From Prochlorococcus marinus str. SB (lineage in GTDB: Bacteria > Cyanobacteriota > Cyanobacteriia > PCC-6307 > Cyanobiaceae), in contig NZ_JNAS01000002.1 in the NCBI RefSeq assembly GCF_000760115.1, positions 434,001 through 498,000 on the forward strand: DNA of 64,000 bases, in the 5' to 3' direction. The notes under the pieces were generated by a model. It saw nothing but the letters and a program-made list of their open reading frames with translations. It made no database searches and was not told the DNA's origin. The position numbers were made by a program, and so were the translations under genes. The number at the start of each line of letters is the position of its first letter. The first letter of the stretch is position 1. Below are positions 1 to 9,688 of the stretch, in pieces.

Positions 1-812
1 ACATCAGTAGGTAATAATAACTCTACTCCTTTTGCTTTTGCTTTTGCTTCTAAATCTTTAGCAAGCTCGAGTTTATCTTCTTCTACAAGGCTCTTTCCGA
101 CATCTAAACCTCTAGCTTTATAAAAAGTGAAAATCATACCTCCACCAATCATGATTTTGTCACACTTATCTAGTAAAGAATCAAGTACTCCTATTTTGCT
201 GCTAACCTTTGACCCCCCAACTATTGCTGCCAATGGACGATTTGGGGAATCTACTGCTCCTTGTAGGTATTTCAATTCTTTTTCTAAAAGGAATCCAGCT
301 ACTGAGGGACTTAAATAATTTGTAACACCCTGAGTTGAAGCGTGCGCTCTATGAGCAGCACCGAAAGCATCATTTACATACATATCTGCATGTGATGCTA
401 ATTTTTCGGCAAACTCCAAGTCGTTCTTTTCCTCTTCACCAAAAAAACGAACATTCTCAAGTAAAAGAACATCTCCATTAGATAAGCTACTTGATTGTGC
501 AACTGCTTCATCACCAATACAACTGTTGGTAAGAGCAACATTTTGGCCCAACAATTCACTTAATCTTGCTGCTACTGGAGTTAATCTCATTTTTTCATTT
601 ACCTGACCCTTCGGTCTACCAAAATGAGCAGCTAAAATGACTTTTGCAGAATGATTAATAAGATATTCAATAGTTGGAATCGCTGCACGAATACGCGTAT
701 CGTCGGTTATTTGACCGTCTTCATTTAATGGAACATTAAAATCTACTCTAACAAGAACTTTTTTTCCTTCTAAATGTGTCTTATCAAGACTGGAAAGAGA
801 TAATTTTGACAT
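1..812 (-). CDS. pgk: Phosphoglycerate kinase, 3' end cut by window edge
   Basis: Reading leftward from an ATG at 812, the protein opens [16 protein letters not shown] and then shows the phosphoglycerate kinase N-domain: VRVDFNVPL with [10 protein letters not shown], the HFGRPKG loop, LLENVRF and [14 protein letters not shown]. About 270 of roughly 400 residues are present; the C-terminal nucleotide-binding half runs off the left edge. The enzyme interconverts 1,3-bisphosphoglycerate and 3-phosphoglycerate with ATP and works in both glycolysis and the Calvin cycle in cyanobacteria. It is transcribed away from the GTPase gene at 1025, with a shared 212-base AT-rich gap. No frame disruption is seen in the visible part. 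Confidence 0.95.
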   Translation of the reverse strand, partial: MSKLSLSSLDKTHLEGKKVLVRVDFNVPLNEDGQITDDTRIRAAIPTIEYLINHSAKVILAAHFGRPKGQVNEKMRLTPVAARLSELLGQNVALTNSCIGDEAVAQSSSLSNGDVLLLENVRFFGEEEKNDLEFAEKLASHADMYVNDAFGAAHRAHASTQGVTNYLSPSVAGFLLEKELKYLQGAVDSPNRPLAAIVGGSKVSSKIGVLDSLLDKCDKIMIGGGMIFTFYKARGLDVGKSLVEEDKLELAKDLEAKAKAKGVELLLPTD

Positions 813-1024
813 TAAACAAGCTATATTTATGATCTCAAGACCCTAACGTTAATTTGGGCTTATTGGGTTAAAAAGTAGTTACTGTTACCTATGCCTTAAT
901 AAATTTTAAGAATTAACGATTATAAAAATTTTTAGTTATTAAATTTATACTAAAATTTAGAAGTAAATACTTTTGAAAGTTATAAAAACTAAAAGGAATA
1001 CAAAATTTTATTTGATTTATTGAA

Positions 1025-1897
1025 GTGGACATACCCAAAATCCAATGGTACCCAGGCCATATCGCAAAAGCAGAAAAGAAATTATCTGAAGTTATCAATA
1101 AAGTAGATTTAGTTATAGAAGTTAGAGATGCACGAATTCCTTTGTCAACAGGACATCCACACTTAAATAAATGGATAAATAATAAAAAACATATTCTTGT
1201 TATTAACAGATCAGATATGATCTCCCCGAATACAATCAATAGTTGGAATAAATGGTTTAATTCTAAAGATCAATATCCTCTTTGGTGTGATGCTAAAAGA
1301 GGAATAGGGATTAAAGAAATTTGTAAGTCAGCCAAAGATTCTAGGTCGTCAATCGACGATAGAAGACTCTCTAGAGGAATGCGAATTAGGCCAATTAGAG
1401 CCCTTACACTTGGTTTTCCAAACGTAGGAAAGTCGGCATTAATTAATAGAATCGCAAAAAAAAGAGTTGTAGATAGCGCTAGGAAAGCAGGCGTGACTCG
1501 TAATTTAAGATGGATAAAATTAGAAAGTGGTATAGATCTTCTAGATGCTCCTGGTGTTATACCTCCAAATTTAGAAGATCAAAAATCAGCACTTAATCTT
1601 GCACTGTGTGACGATATTGGAGAAGCTGCTTATGAAATAGAGAGTGTCGCAATTGGATTTATCAAAATTATATCCACTCTCAACAAAGATAAGAATGCGA
1701 ATATCTCAGTTAAACAAATATCTAATAGATATGGAGTTGATATTACTAAAGGCTTTAAGAGTCCTTCTGCTTGGATCGACGAAGCAGCTTCAAAACATAC
1801 CTCAGGCGATAAAAGGAGAATGTCTCATAAGTTATTGGAAGATTATAGAAATCAAATGCTGGGTAAAATTGCTTTAGAAGTCCCACTATGGAATTAA
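1025..1897 (+). CDS. rbgA: Circularly permuted ribosome-biogenesis GTPase (YlqF/RbgA family)
   Basis: 290 residues from a GTG start. The GTPase motifs are in permuted order, the hallmark of the YlqF/RbgA/YjeQ group: NRSD (G4) at 61-64 comes before the P-loop GFPNVGKS (G1) at 130-137, followed by GVTR (G2) near 156-159 and DAPG (G3) at 174-177. The N-terminal IQWYPGHIAKA stretch is typical of RbgA, which in Bacillus subtilis promotes late assembly of the 50S subunit; that role is inferred here from family. The end overlaps the next gene by 10 bases, so the two are probably co-translated. Another small ribosome GTPase is possible but the N-terminus favours RbgA. Confidence 0.88.
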   Translation: MDIPKIQWYPGHIAKAEKKLSEVINKVDLVIEVRDARIPLSTGHPHLNKWINNKKHILVINRSDMISPNTINSWNKWFNSKDQYPLWCDAKRGIGIKEICKSAKDSRSSIDDRRLSRGMRIRPIRALTLGFPNVGKSALINRIAKKRVVDSARKAGVTRNLRWIKLESGIDLLDAPGVIPPNLEDQKSALNLALCDDIGEAAYEIESVAIGFIKIISTLNKDKNANISVKQISNRYGVDITKGFKSPSAWIDEAASKHTSGDKRRMSHKLLEDYRNQMLGKIALEVPLWN

Positions 1898-2847
1898 ATA
1901 ATCAAAATTCTTTCGGCATTGGAGAAGGTGAGCTTATAGAAATTATTTATGAGCTACCTCTTCCTATGAGGCTAGACAGATGGCTGGTAAGTAAAAGACC
2001 AGAACAAAGTAGAGCAAGAATTCAACATTTTATAAATTCAGGTTTAGTACTTGTAAACTATAAGACTGCGAAAGCAAAGACCCCATTAAAAAATGGCGAC
2101 AATATTCAAATATGGATGCCTCCTCCAGAACCTCTTATTTATTTGAAACCTGAAAAAATGGATTTAAATATCCTTTTTGAAGACGAACACATCATAGTAA
2201 TTAATAAACAATCAGGACTAATTGTTCATCCAGCCCCTGGACACAAATCTGGAACTTTAGTGAATGGATTACTTTTTCACTGTAAAGATCTACCTGGAAT
2301 TAATGGGAAGCTAAGACCTGGGATTGTTCACAGATTAGATAAAGATACCTCCGGATGTATGGTTGTTGCAAAAAGCCAAGAGGCATTAGTAAATCTCCAG
2401 AAACAAATTAAAGAAAAAATAGCATCACGCGAATATATTGCAGTAATTCATGGAGCACCGAATTCTGAAGAAGGCCAAATAGTGGGAAACATTGGCAGAG
2501 ATAAATTAAATAGATTGAAATATAAAGTAGTTGAAGAAACCTCAGGAAGGTATGCCTGTACCTATTGGAAATTAGAAGAAAGATTTGGCAATTACTCATT
2601 AATGAGTTTCAAACTAGATACGGGGCGAACGCATCAAATAAGAGTACATTGCGCTCACATTAATCATCCAATTGTGGGTGATCCGTTATATGGAAGATGT
2701 AAAAAACTGCCATGTAAATTAGATGGCCAAGCTTTACACGCCATTAAGCTTGGACTTATACATCCAATAAATGGGAAAGAAATGATATTTGAATCAGAAT
2801 TACCATTAGATTTTCAAAAATTACTAAGTGTTCTTAAAGTTAAATAA
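1888..2847 (+). CDS. rluD: RluD-family 23S rRNA pseudouridine synthase
   Basis: 319 residues. An S4-type RNA-binding segment (RLDRWLVSKRPEQSRARIQ, about 28-46) precedes the RluA/RluD catalytic domain with HRLDKDTSG at 148-156, Asp151 being the expected catalytic residue, and GRTHQIRVHC further on. RluD-type enzymes convert specific uridines of 23S rRNA to pseudouridine during ribosome assembly. Pairing with the overlapping ribosome GTPase gene upstream fits. Its end overlaps the end of the convergent ABC gene by 8 bases. Substrate uridines cannot be told from the sequence, so the RluD rather than RluC/RluA label is by length and S4 domain only. Confidence 0.87.
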   Translation: MELNNQNSFGIGEGELIEIIYELPLPMRLDRWLVSKRPEQSRARIQHFINSGLVLVNYKTAKAKTPLKNGDNIQIWMPPPEPLIYLKPEKMDLNILFEDEHIIVINKQSGLIVHPAPGHKSGTLVNGLLFHCKDLPGINGKLRPGIVHRLDKDTSGCMVVAKSQEALVNLQKQIKEKIASREYIAVIHGAPNSEEGQIVGNIGRDKLNRLKYKVVEETSGRYACTYWKLEERFGNYSLMSFKLDTGRTHQIRVHCAHINHPIVGDPLYGRCKKLPCKLDGQALHAIKLGLIHPINGKEMIFESELPLDFQKLLSVLKVK

Positions 2848-4438
2848 GATTCAAAGAGGAATTTAGAAGCGATTTTGTATACGTGTTTTGAGTTTTAGTG
2901 AATATTGTAGAACTTTCTCCTTCATCAACTATCTTTCCGTGATTCATAACTAGCAACCTATCGCAAAATCTTTTAGCAATGCCCAAATCGTGAGTAATAA
3001 AGATAATCGTTAAATTCATTTTTTCTTGCAAGACTCTAAGTAATTCAAGAATCTCTATTTTTACTGAAGCATCCAACATATTAACGCTCTCATCACAAAT
3101 CAAAATTTTTGGTTTCAACAATAGCGCTCTGGCTAATGAAATTCTTTGCAATTGACCACCCGATAATTGGCTAGGATAAGAATTAAAAAAATCATTATTT
3201 AAGGGAAGATTCAAATTTCTAAACATTAATTTTATTTCTTTTTCGATTTTTCTTTTATCTGAAATTTTTTGAATAAAAAATATATCTTCCAAAATACTTT
3301 TAATTGTCATTTTAGGGTTCAAACTTGAAAAAGGATCTTGAAAAATAATTTGCACTTTATTGTTCTTTTTAAAAGATTTATTTTTTTTCGATGCATGATT
3401 TTTATCATAAATTTTGATTTCACCACCTCTTACTTTAAGAAGTCCAATTAAAGCCCTACATAATGTACTTTTACCACTCCCTGAAGAACCAACTATTCCA
3501 AGAGTCTCATTCTCATATAACTTAAAACTAACTTCATTTAAAGCCTTATTCCATTTATTAATGAAAATTGAAGAATTTAATTTATACCAATGTCTTAGGT
3601 TATTTACCTCTAGAACGACCTGATCTCGAGCATTATTTTTAGTATTTGGTTCTAATACTATTTTTGAAGCATTTACTAACTTTTTCCCGATATCTGATTT
3701 TGGTGATTGAAAAATATCTAATATATTCCCTTTTTCAACAATCGATCCCTTTTCAATTATTGCAACTTTTTTACACCACTTTGCTGCAAGATTAATATCA
3801 TGACTAATTAAAATTAAAGTTGTATCAAATTCATTACATAGATGAATTATTTCTTGCATAATTTCAAAACTTGTTTTGGTATCTAAGCTTGTTGTAGGTT
3901 CATCAGCTATTAATAATTTAGGTTTCAAAGCAAGTGCCATTGCTATAGAAACTCTCTGTCTCATTCCCCCGCTAAATTGATGTGGGAAAGAATCAAGTCT
4001 ACTTTCTTCAATTCCGACTTTTTGAAAAACTCCTCTTACTAATTTTTTAATAGCTAAAGATGATTTAGTTTGATCATGTATTTTAAATAATTCATATAAA
4101 TGATCCCCAACTCTCATTAGCGGATTAAGTTTTTTTATAGAGTCTTGATAAATAAATCCAAAATTCTTTCTTCTAAATAATTGTGCATCTTTGTTGTTTA
4201 TTTTCCTAGGATCTACATTAGAAATAGATAGATACCCTTTAGAAGTGGCCTTTGCAGGCAATATATTTACTAATGTTTTTGCAAAAGTGGTTTTCCCACA
4301 TCCAGAAGGTCCTATTATGGCCAAATGATCTCCACTATCAATTTCCAAATTAAAATTTTTGATAATAGGTTGCTGTTTTAGACCATATTTAACAGTAAGA
4401 TTTTTAACTACAATAATTTTTTCTTTATTTTTTTCCAT
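2840..4438 (-). CDS. Fused two-domain ABC transporter ATPase, oligopeptide/nickel type
   Basis: 532 residues holding two complete ATPase domains in one chain. First: Walker A GPSGCGKT 43-50, signature FSGGM 155-159, Walker B LLIADEP 175-181. Second: Walker A GSSGSGKS 317-324, signature LSGGQ 425-429, Walker B ILICDES 445-451. Tandem fusion of this kind is typical of the peptide/nickel/glutathione (Dpp/Opp/Gsi-like) importers, where OppD and OppF may be joined. No permease or binding-protein gene lies nearby, so partners must be elsewhere and the substrate is unknown. Both domains keep their catalytic motifs, so it should be active. It ends against rluD with an 8-base convergent overlap. Confidence 0.85.
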   Translation of the reverse strand: MEKNKEKIIVVKNLTVKYGLKQQPIIKNFNLEIDSGDHLAIIGPSGCGKTTFAKTLVNILPAKATSKGYLSISNVDPRKINNKDAQLFRRKNFGFIYQDSIKKLNPLMRVGDHLYELFKIHDQTKSSLAIKKLVRGVFQKVGIEESRLDSFPHQFSGGMRQRVSIAMALALKPKLLIADEPTTSLDTKTSFEIMQEIIHLCNEFDTTLILISHDINLAAKWCKKVAIIEKGSIVEKGNILDIFQSPKSDIGKKLVNASKIVLEPNTKNNARDQVVLEVNNLRHWYKLNSSIFINKWNKALNEVSFKLYENETLGIVGSSGSGKSTLCRALIGLLKVRGGEIKIYDKNHASKKNKSFKKNNKVQIIFQDPFSSLNPKMTIKSILEDIFFIQKISDKRKIEKEIKLMFRNLNLPLNNDFFNSYPSQLSGGQLQRISLARALLLKPKILICDESVNMLDASVKIEILELLRVLQEKMNLTIIFITHDLGIAKRFCDRLLVMNHGKIVDEGESSTIFTKTQNTYTKSLLNSSLNLI

Positions 4439-4492
4439 GATTTATAGCAAATTTTTCTAGACATAAATAAAATACATCTAAAGCAATATAAA

Positions 4493-6802
4493 ATGTCCGA
4501 GGCAGCTGCAAATTCAAAAGAAAAAAACGAAATTGAAGTTTCCAAAACTATTTTGCCTGAAAATAAAAAATATGAAAGTGAATCTTTGAATTATCAAATA
4601 AACATTCCCGATTGGCTTCTTAAAGATATTCATAATTTTGAAAAATCAAATAAAGAAAATGATGAGAATCAAAACCTTATAGTAAAGGCTTTTAAACTTG
4701 CTTATAAAGCTCATGATGGACAATTCCGTGCGAGCGGCGAGCCATACATTATCCACCCGGTTGCTGTTGCAAATCTCCTTAAAGAAATAGGTGCTAGTTC
4801 ATCTGTTATTGCTGCAGGCCTTTTACATGATGTAGTTGAAGATACTGGCATTGATTTATCCGAAATAGAAACAAATTTTGGATTAGAAGTAAAAATACTT
4901 GTAGAGGGTGTAACAAAATTAGGCGGCATTCACTTTAACAACAGGACTGAAGCACAAGCTGAAAATCTTAGGAAAATGTTTTTGGCTATGGCCAGCGATA
5001 TCAGAGTTGTCTTAGTTAAACTTGCAGATCGACTTCACAACATGAGAACAATTGAATGGCTAAATGATGAGAAAAAACTAAGAATAGCGAGAGAAACAAG
5101 AGAGATTTATGCACCTTTAGCTAATCGACTAGGTATAAACAGATTTAAATGGGAATTAGAAGATTTAGCTTTTAAATTCCTAGAGCCTAAAGAATATCTA
5201 GATCTTAAAGATCAAATCGCCGTTAAAAGAAGTGATAGAGAAAAAAGATTAAAAGTAACTTTGAATCTTATGAAGGAAAACTTGATTTCAGCGGGTTTGA
5301 AAAATTTTGAAATAACAGGAAGGCCAAAACATCTTTATGGCATCTGGAGCAAAATGGAAAGACAACAAAAGCATTTTCACGAGATTTATGATGTTGCTGC
5401 CCTAAGAATTATCGTGGACAATTCAGATAGTTGTTATAGAGCTTTAGCAGTTGTTCATGATACTTTCAAACCAATTCCAGGTAGATTTAAAGACTATATA
5501 GGATTACCAAAACCCAATGGATATCAGTCCTTACACACTTCTGTGATTGGAAGACATCGACCTATTGAAGTTCAAATTAGAACTACTTCGATGCATCAAA
5601 TTGCTGAATATGGTATTGCCGCTCATTGGCAATATAAAGAGGGTGGTTCTCCTGCTAAAAGTAATGCCGAGAGATTTAATTGGCTAAGACAATTAGTAGA
5701 ATGGCAACAAGAAGGTAATGAAAGGGATCATAATGATTATTTAGCTTCAATTAAAGAGGATTTATTTGATGAAGAAGTATTTGTAATCACTCCAAAAGGA
5801 GATGTTGTTGGTTTAAGGAAAGGATCTACCGCGATAGATTTCGCCTACAGAATCCATTCTGAAGTTGGAAATCACTGTAATGGAATAAGAATTAATGAAA
5901 AACTTTCTCCATTATCCACAGCACTTCAAAATGGTGACTTCATAGAAATTTTGACAAGTAATAATGCTACTCCAAGCTTGGATTTGCTGAACTTTGTAGT
6001 TACGCCAACTGCTAAAAATAGAATTCGCCAATGGTATAAGAAAAGCCATCGTGATGAAACGATTAAAAGAGGTAGAGATTTACTGGAAAAAGAAGTAGGT
6101 AGAAACGGTTTTGAAGCATTACTTTCTAGTGAAGCCATGAAAAAAGTTGCAAATCGATGCAATTTAAAAACTACTGAAGACCTTCTTGCATCTCTTGGTT
6201 TTGGTGGTTTAACTTTGCATCAAGTATTAAACAGACTAAGAGAAGAAATAAAATTACAGACAGAAGATGTAAAAAATGATTCTGACTCTGAAATAGCAAA
6301 ATCTCTTAAAAGTAATAATAATTTATCCACTAATCAATCTAATACAGCAGCTAAATCACCAATTTCCGGGATAGAAGGTCTTGATTACAGAATAGGTAAA
6401 TGCTGTTCCCCACTCCCAGGCGAGGATATTATCGGAACTGTGTCGCTCGGCAACCATGGGATAACTATACATAGGGAAGATTGTGAAAATGTAATACCAA
6501 TTCCAATAGAGAGAAGATTACCTGTCGGTTGGAATCAAGATAATAAAACTGGCGAGAATAAGTTTCCAATTCAGCTAAGAATAGAAGTAATTGATCGAGT
6601 TGGAGTTCTTAAAGATATTCTTATGCGGTTATCTGATAAAGGTATAAACGTTAGTGATGCCAATGTTAAAACTGCTTTTGGTAAACCAGCTATTATAAAT
6701 CTTTGTGTAGGTCTTGAAAGTTATAATCAACTTCACAAAACAATTGAACAAATTAAATCAATGGCAGATGTTTTAGATATTGCCAGAGTTGGACAAAGTT
6801 AA
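4493..6802 (+). CDS. spoT: Bifunctional (p)ppGpp synthetase/hydrolase (RelA/SpoT homologue)
   Basis: 769 residues. The HD hydrolase domain is intact (AHDGQFRASGEPYIIHP near 73-89; LLHDVVEDT with His112-Asp113). The synthetase domain follows, with GRPKHLYGIWSKM 275-287, RFKDYIGLPKPNGYQSLHT 330-348 and EVQIRT 358-363. A TGS domain spans about 426-488 and a C-terminal ACT domain about 695-769. The RFKD form of the synthetase loop is the one found in bifunctional Rel enzymes, and with intact HD residues suggests both making and degrading (p)ppGpp. It is the only long RSH gene in the window. It starts 54 bases from the divergent ABC gene. Confidence 0.93.
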   Translation: MSEAAANSKEKNEIEVSKTILPENKKYESESLNYQINIPDWLLKDIHNFEKSNKENDENQNLIVKAFKLAYKAHDGQFRASGEPYIIHPVAVANLLKEIGASSSVIAAGLLHDVVEDTGIDLSEIETNFGLEVKILVEGVTKLGGIHFNNRTEAQAENLRKMFLAMASDIRVVLVKLADRLHNMRTIEWLNDEKKLRIARETREIYAPLANRLGINRFKWELEDLAFKFLEPKEYLDLKDQIAVKRSDREKRLKVTLNLMKENLISAGLKNFEITGRPKHLYGIWSKMERQQKHFHEIYDVAALRIIVDNSDSCYRALAVVHDTFKPIPGRFKDYIGLPKPNGYQSLHTSVIGRHRPIEVQIRTTSMHQIAEYGIAAHWQYKEGGSPAKSNAERFNWLRQLVEWQQEGNERDHNDYLASIKEDLFDEEVFVITPKGDVVGLRKGSTAIDFAYRIHSEVGNHCNGIRINEKLSPLSTALQNGDFIEILTSNNATPSLDLLNFVVTPTAKNRIRQWYKKSHRDETIKRGRDLLEKEVGRNGFEALLSSEAMKKVANRCNLKTTEDLLASLGFGGLTLHQVLNRLREEIKLQTEDVKNDSDSEIAKSLKSNNNLSTNQSNTAAKSPISGIEGLDYRIGKCCSPLPGEDIIGTVSLGNHGITIHREDCENVIPIPIERRLPVGWNQDNKTGENKFPIQLRIEVIDRVGVLKDILMRLSDKGINVSDANVKTAFGKPAIINLCVGLESYNQLHKTIEQIKSMADVLDIARVGQS

Positions 6803-6820
6803 TTTTAAAATCAGATCAAT

Positions 6821-7264
6821 CTATCTTTTACTTTTTACCTTGTAGATAAAGAAAACAATACTGCCGCAAATCAAAGCTAATAAAATACCTACACAAGATG
6901 AACCTAAGATTAATTTTAAGGAAAAAATTCTACCTTGTTTCCATAAGTCATCAATAACTAAACTTTTTTCAAGAATTTTATTAGAAGAATTATTTAAAAA
7001 AATCGAACCAACTTTATAGTTAAAATAATAAAGTGGAATATAAGTAAAAGGGTTGCTGATCCAGGTACCAATTGCAGCTAGAACAATATTTCCCTTAGCT
7101 ATTTTCGCAAAAAATACTCCCATTAAAGTCTGAAAACCAAAAAATGGAAAGCAACCACTAAATACCCCTATAGCTAAACCTTTAGCATTAAAGAAAGGAC
7201 TTCCATTCTGACTCCTAAATAATGATAGAATTTTCTTATAGGTAATATCTCTTTTAAATCTCAT
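6821..7264 (-). CDS. DUF2062 small membrane protein
   Basis: 147 residues with Gly/Phe-rich hydrophobic stretches (about 28-60, 75-100 and 115-142), including LAIGVFSGCFPFFGFQT and GTWISNPFTYIPLYYFNYKVG, which I recognise as the DUF2062 pattern. The family has no firmly assigned function; it is a small inner-membrane protein, sometimes fused to glycosyltransferases. It converges on the spoT end (18-base gap) and is divergent from mnmE (66-base gap). Membrane location follows from hydrophobicity; no function is claimed. Confidence 0.75.
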   Translation of the reverse strand: MRFKRDITYKKILSLFRSQNGSPFFNAKGLAIGVFSGCFPFFGFQTLMGVFFAKIAKGNIVLAAIGTWISNPFTYIPLYYFNYKVGSIFLNNSSNKILEKSLVIDDLWKQGRIFSLKLILGSSCVGILLALICGSIVFFIYKVKSKR

Positions 7265-7330
7265 TCAGAAAGAAAATTTCAAAATTAAATTCTTGATAAT
7301 CTTACTTAATTATCCATAACAAAGCGAGAG

Positions 7331-8713
7331 ATGGATTCGATAGTTACTACAGAAGATACGATAGCCGCAATTGCTTCAGCTATAAGTATTGGGAAGGGAG
7401 GAGTTGCGATAATAAGAGTATCAGGGAAAGACGCAATAAATTCTTGCAAAAAGATTGTTCAAACTAAATCTAAATATGCATGGGAATCACATAGAGTTTT
7501 TCGTGGTTTTATTCAGGAAAATAAACAAAATAAATTTATAGATGAGGTTTTAATTTTAGTGATGAAATCCCCAAATAGCTTCACAGGAGAGGATGTAGTT
7601 GAACTTCATTGCCATGGCGGAATTATCATAGTAAATAAAGTTTTAAAGATATTATTATCTAGTAATTCTAGAGTTAGACTTGCAAACCCAGGAGAATTTA
7701 GTCAAAGAGCTTTTCTTAATGGGAAAATAGACCTTACTCAAGCCGAGTCGATTAATCAATTAATTAATGCAAGCAATACCAAATCAGCAGAGTTAGCCTT
7801 TAGCGGGGTTCAAGGAGAAATAAAGAAAAAAATTGATGATATTAAAAATGACCTTATAAATCAACTTTGCGAAATAGAAGCAAGAGTTGATTTTGAGGAA
7901 GACTTTACAGATTTTGATTACACCAAATATCTAAAAAACATTAAAAAAGTCAAAGAAAAAATAGAATTACTAATAGAAAATGCAAAAAGAAATTCATATA
8001 TTCACAATGGAATATCCATTGCGCTTATAGGTAAAACAAATGTTGGTAAAAGCTCTTTATTAAATTTGCTTGCAAAAAAAGAGAAAGCAATCGTAACTAA
8101 TATTCCTGGAACAACTAGAGATGTTATTGAAGTTAATTTAACTATTAATGATATTCCAATGAAAATAATTGATACTGCTGGCATAAGAGAAACTCATGAA
8201 CAAATTGAAAGTATTGGAATCAAAAAAAGTTTTGGGAAAATAAAAGAGTCAGATTTCATAATTTATATTTATAGTCTTGAAGAAGGACTTAATGAAGAAG
8301 ACAAAAAAATAATAGAAGAAATCCCCAAAGAAAAATTAATTACTATTTTGGGCAATAAAAAAGATTTAATTGATTGCAAAAATATTAATTCAAATGAGTT
8401 AAAAAATACAATTCTTATGAGCATTAAGAATAATGATGGTGAAAGATTATTAATCGACACAATCATAAAAAAATGTGGATTAAAACAAGTAGAAAATATA
8501 AATATATTTTTAAACCAAAGACATCTAACAAATTTGTCTGCTTGCTTATCTAATTTAAATGATACTGATAAAATAATTGAAAATAAATTGCCATTTGATT
8601 TGTTATCAATTGAACTTAGAGATGGAATTCAAAACTTATCTAAAATAACTGGTCAAGAATTAACAGAGGAACTTCTAGATAATATTTTTTCTAAGTTTTG
8701 TATTGGTAAATAA
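7331..8713 (+). CDS. mnmE: tRNA uridine-5-carboxymethylaminomethyl modification GTPase MnmE (TrmE)
   Basis: 460 residues, the usual length. The N-terminal tetrahydrofolate-binding domain begins [21 protein letters not shown]-like; the inserted G domain has GKTNVGKSS at 234-242, TTRD 261-264 and DTAG 281-284; the chain ends with the conserved C-x-G-K tail (CIGK, 457-460) whose cysteine is required for modification in studied homologues. With MnmG it installs the cmnm5 group at U34 of certain tRNAs. The gene stands between the DUF2062 gene and nadC and looks complete. Confidence 0.95.
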   Translation: MDSIVTTEDTIAAIASAISIGKGGVAIIRVSGKDAINSCKKIVQTKSKYAWESHRVFRGFIQENKQNKFIDEVLILVMKSPNSFTGEDVVELHCHGGIIIVNKVLKILLSSNSRVRLANPGEFSQRAFLNGKIDLTQAESINQLINASNTKSAELAFSGVQGEIKKKIDDIKNDLINQLCEIEARVDFEEDFTDFDYTKYLKNIKKVKEKIELLIENAKRNSYIHNGISIALIGKTNVGKSSLLNLLAKKEKAIVTNIPGTTRDVIEVNLTINDIPMKIIDTAGIRETHEQIESIGIKKSFGKIKESDFIIYIYSLEEGLNEEDKKIIEEIPKEKLITILGNKKDLIDCKNINSNELKNTILMSIKNNDGERLLIDTIIKKCGLKQVENINIFLNQRHLTNLSACLSNLNDTDKIIENKLPFDLLSIELRDGIQNLSKITGQELTEELLDNIFSKFCIGK

Positions 8714-8794
8714 ATTTGAGTTAAATTACATAGTGATATATAGTTGGTTCTCTAACTTCAGTTTAATTTTATTAATTAATTATTTCTTAGTTTA

Positions 8795-9661
8795 GTGGAT
8801 TTAAATACTCCAATAATAAGTAAAATCATTGATAATTGGATCGATGAAGATATAGGTAGGGGAGATCTTACAAGTTCCTCTATTAAAGAAGAGAATGGTA
8901 ATGCATATTGGATTGCAAAAGAAGAGGGTATATTCTGCGGGGTTGAAATTATAAAAGAAATTTTTAGAAAAATTGATTTAAAAATCAGTCCAAAATTTAA
9001 TATCTCTGATGGAGATAAATTTGTTAAAGATCAAAAACTCTTAGAAATATATGGGCCTTCAAAAAGTTTACTTACTAGTGAAAGGATCAGCTTAAATATA
9101 GCAATGCATCTATCTGGAATATCAACATATACAAAGAATCTTACAGATAAATTAGAAGGCACAAATATAAAATTAGCAGATACTAGGAAAACGACCCCTG
9201 GCTTAAGAATATTTGAAAAATATGCATTCAAATGCGGAGGTGGGGTGAATCATAGAATGGGATTATACGATGCTGCTATGATCAAAGAAAATCATATTGC
9301 ATGGACAGATAATCTTAAGAATGCAGTACAAAATATTCGCCTAAATTCGCCTTTTACAACTCATATAATAATTGAAGCTGAGAATATCGACCAGGCAAAA
9401 GAAGCAGTATTAGCAGGAGCGGATAGTGTCTTATTAGATGAACTTAGTCCTGAAATAATCAGAAAAAACGTTCAAGAATTAAGAGATTTATCAACTAATA
9501 GCCTACAAAAAGAAGTCAATAAAAATTTGATAATAGAAGTTTCTGGAATAAACCCTCAAGAAATTAGTAAATATCTAATAAAAGGTATTGATTTGATTTC
9601 AACAAGTTCTTCAATAACCAAAAGTAATTGGATTGATTTGAGTATGCGTTATATTAATTAA
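8795..9661 (+). CDS. nadC: Nicotinate-nucleotide pyrophosphorylase (quinolinate phosphoribosyltransferase)
   Basis: 288 residues from a GTG start. Family motifs are clear: EDIGRGDLTS at 18-27, TRKTTPGLR at 130-138, HRMGLYD at 153-159 and KENH at 164-167, then IIIEAEN and the ADSVLLD strand. The enzyme joins quinolinate and PRPP to give nicotinate mononucleotide, the committed step of de novo NAD synthesis. No nadA or nadB is nearby. The gap from mnmE is 81 bases and to argS 27 bases, so it may be read with argS. GTG is taken because no ATG lies in frame before the conserved N-terminus. Confidence 0.93.
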   Translation: MDLNTPIISKIIDNWIDEDIGRGDLTSSSIKEENGNAYWIAKEEGIFCGVEIIKEIFRKIDLKISPKFNISDGDKFVKDQKLLEIYGPSKSLLTSERISLNIAMHLSGISTYTKNLTDKLEGTNIKLADTRKTTPGLRIFEKYAFKCGGGVNHRMGLYDAAMIKENHIAWTDNLKNAVQNIRLNSPFTTHIIIEAENIDQAKEAVLAGADSVLLDELSPEIIRKNVQELRDLSTNSLQKEVNKNLIIEVSGINPQEISKYLIKGIDLISTSSSITKSNWIDLSMRYIN

Positions 9662-9688
9662 TCATATAGATAAATAATTGAATAATTA

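Noticed and set aside
913-1239. Open frame on the minus strand over the pgk-rbgA gap and the start of rbgA
   Set aside because: It mostly mirrors the rbgA coding region in another frame, has no family-like text, and lacks a plausible start context.
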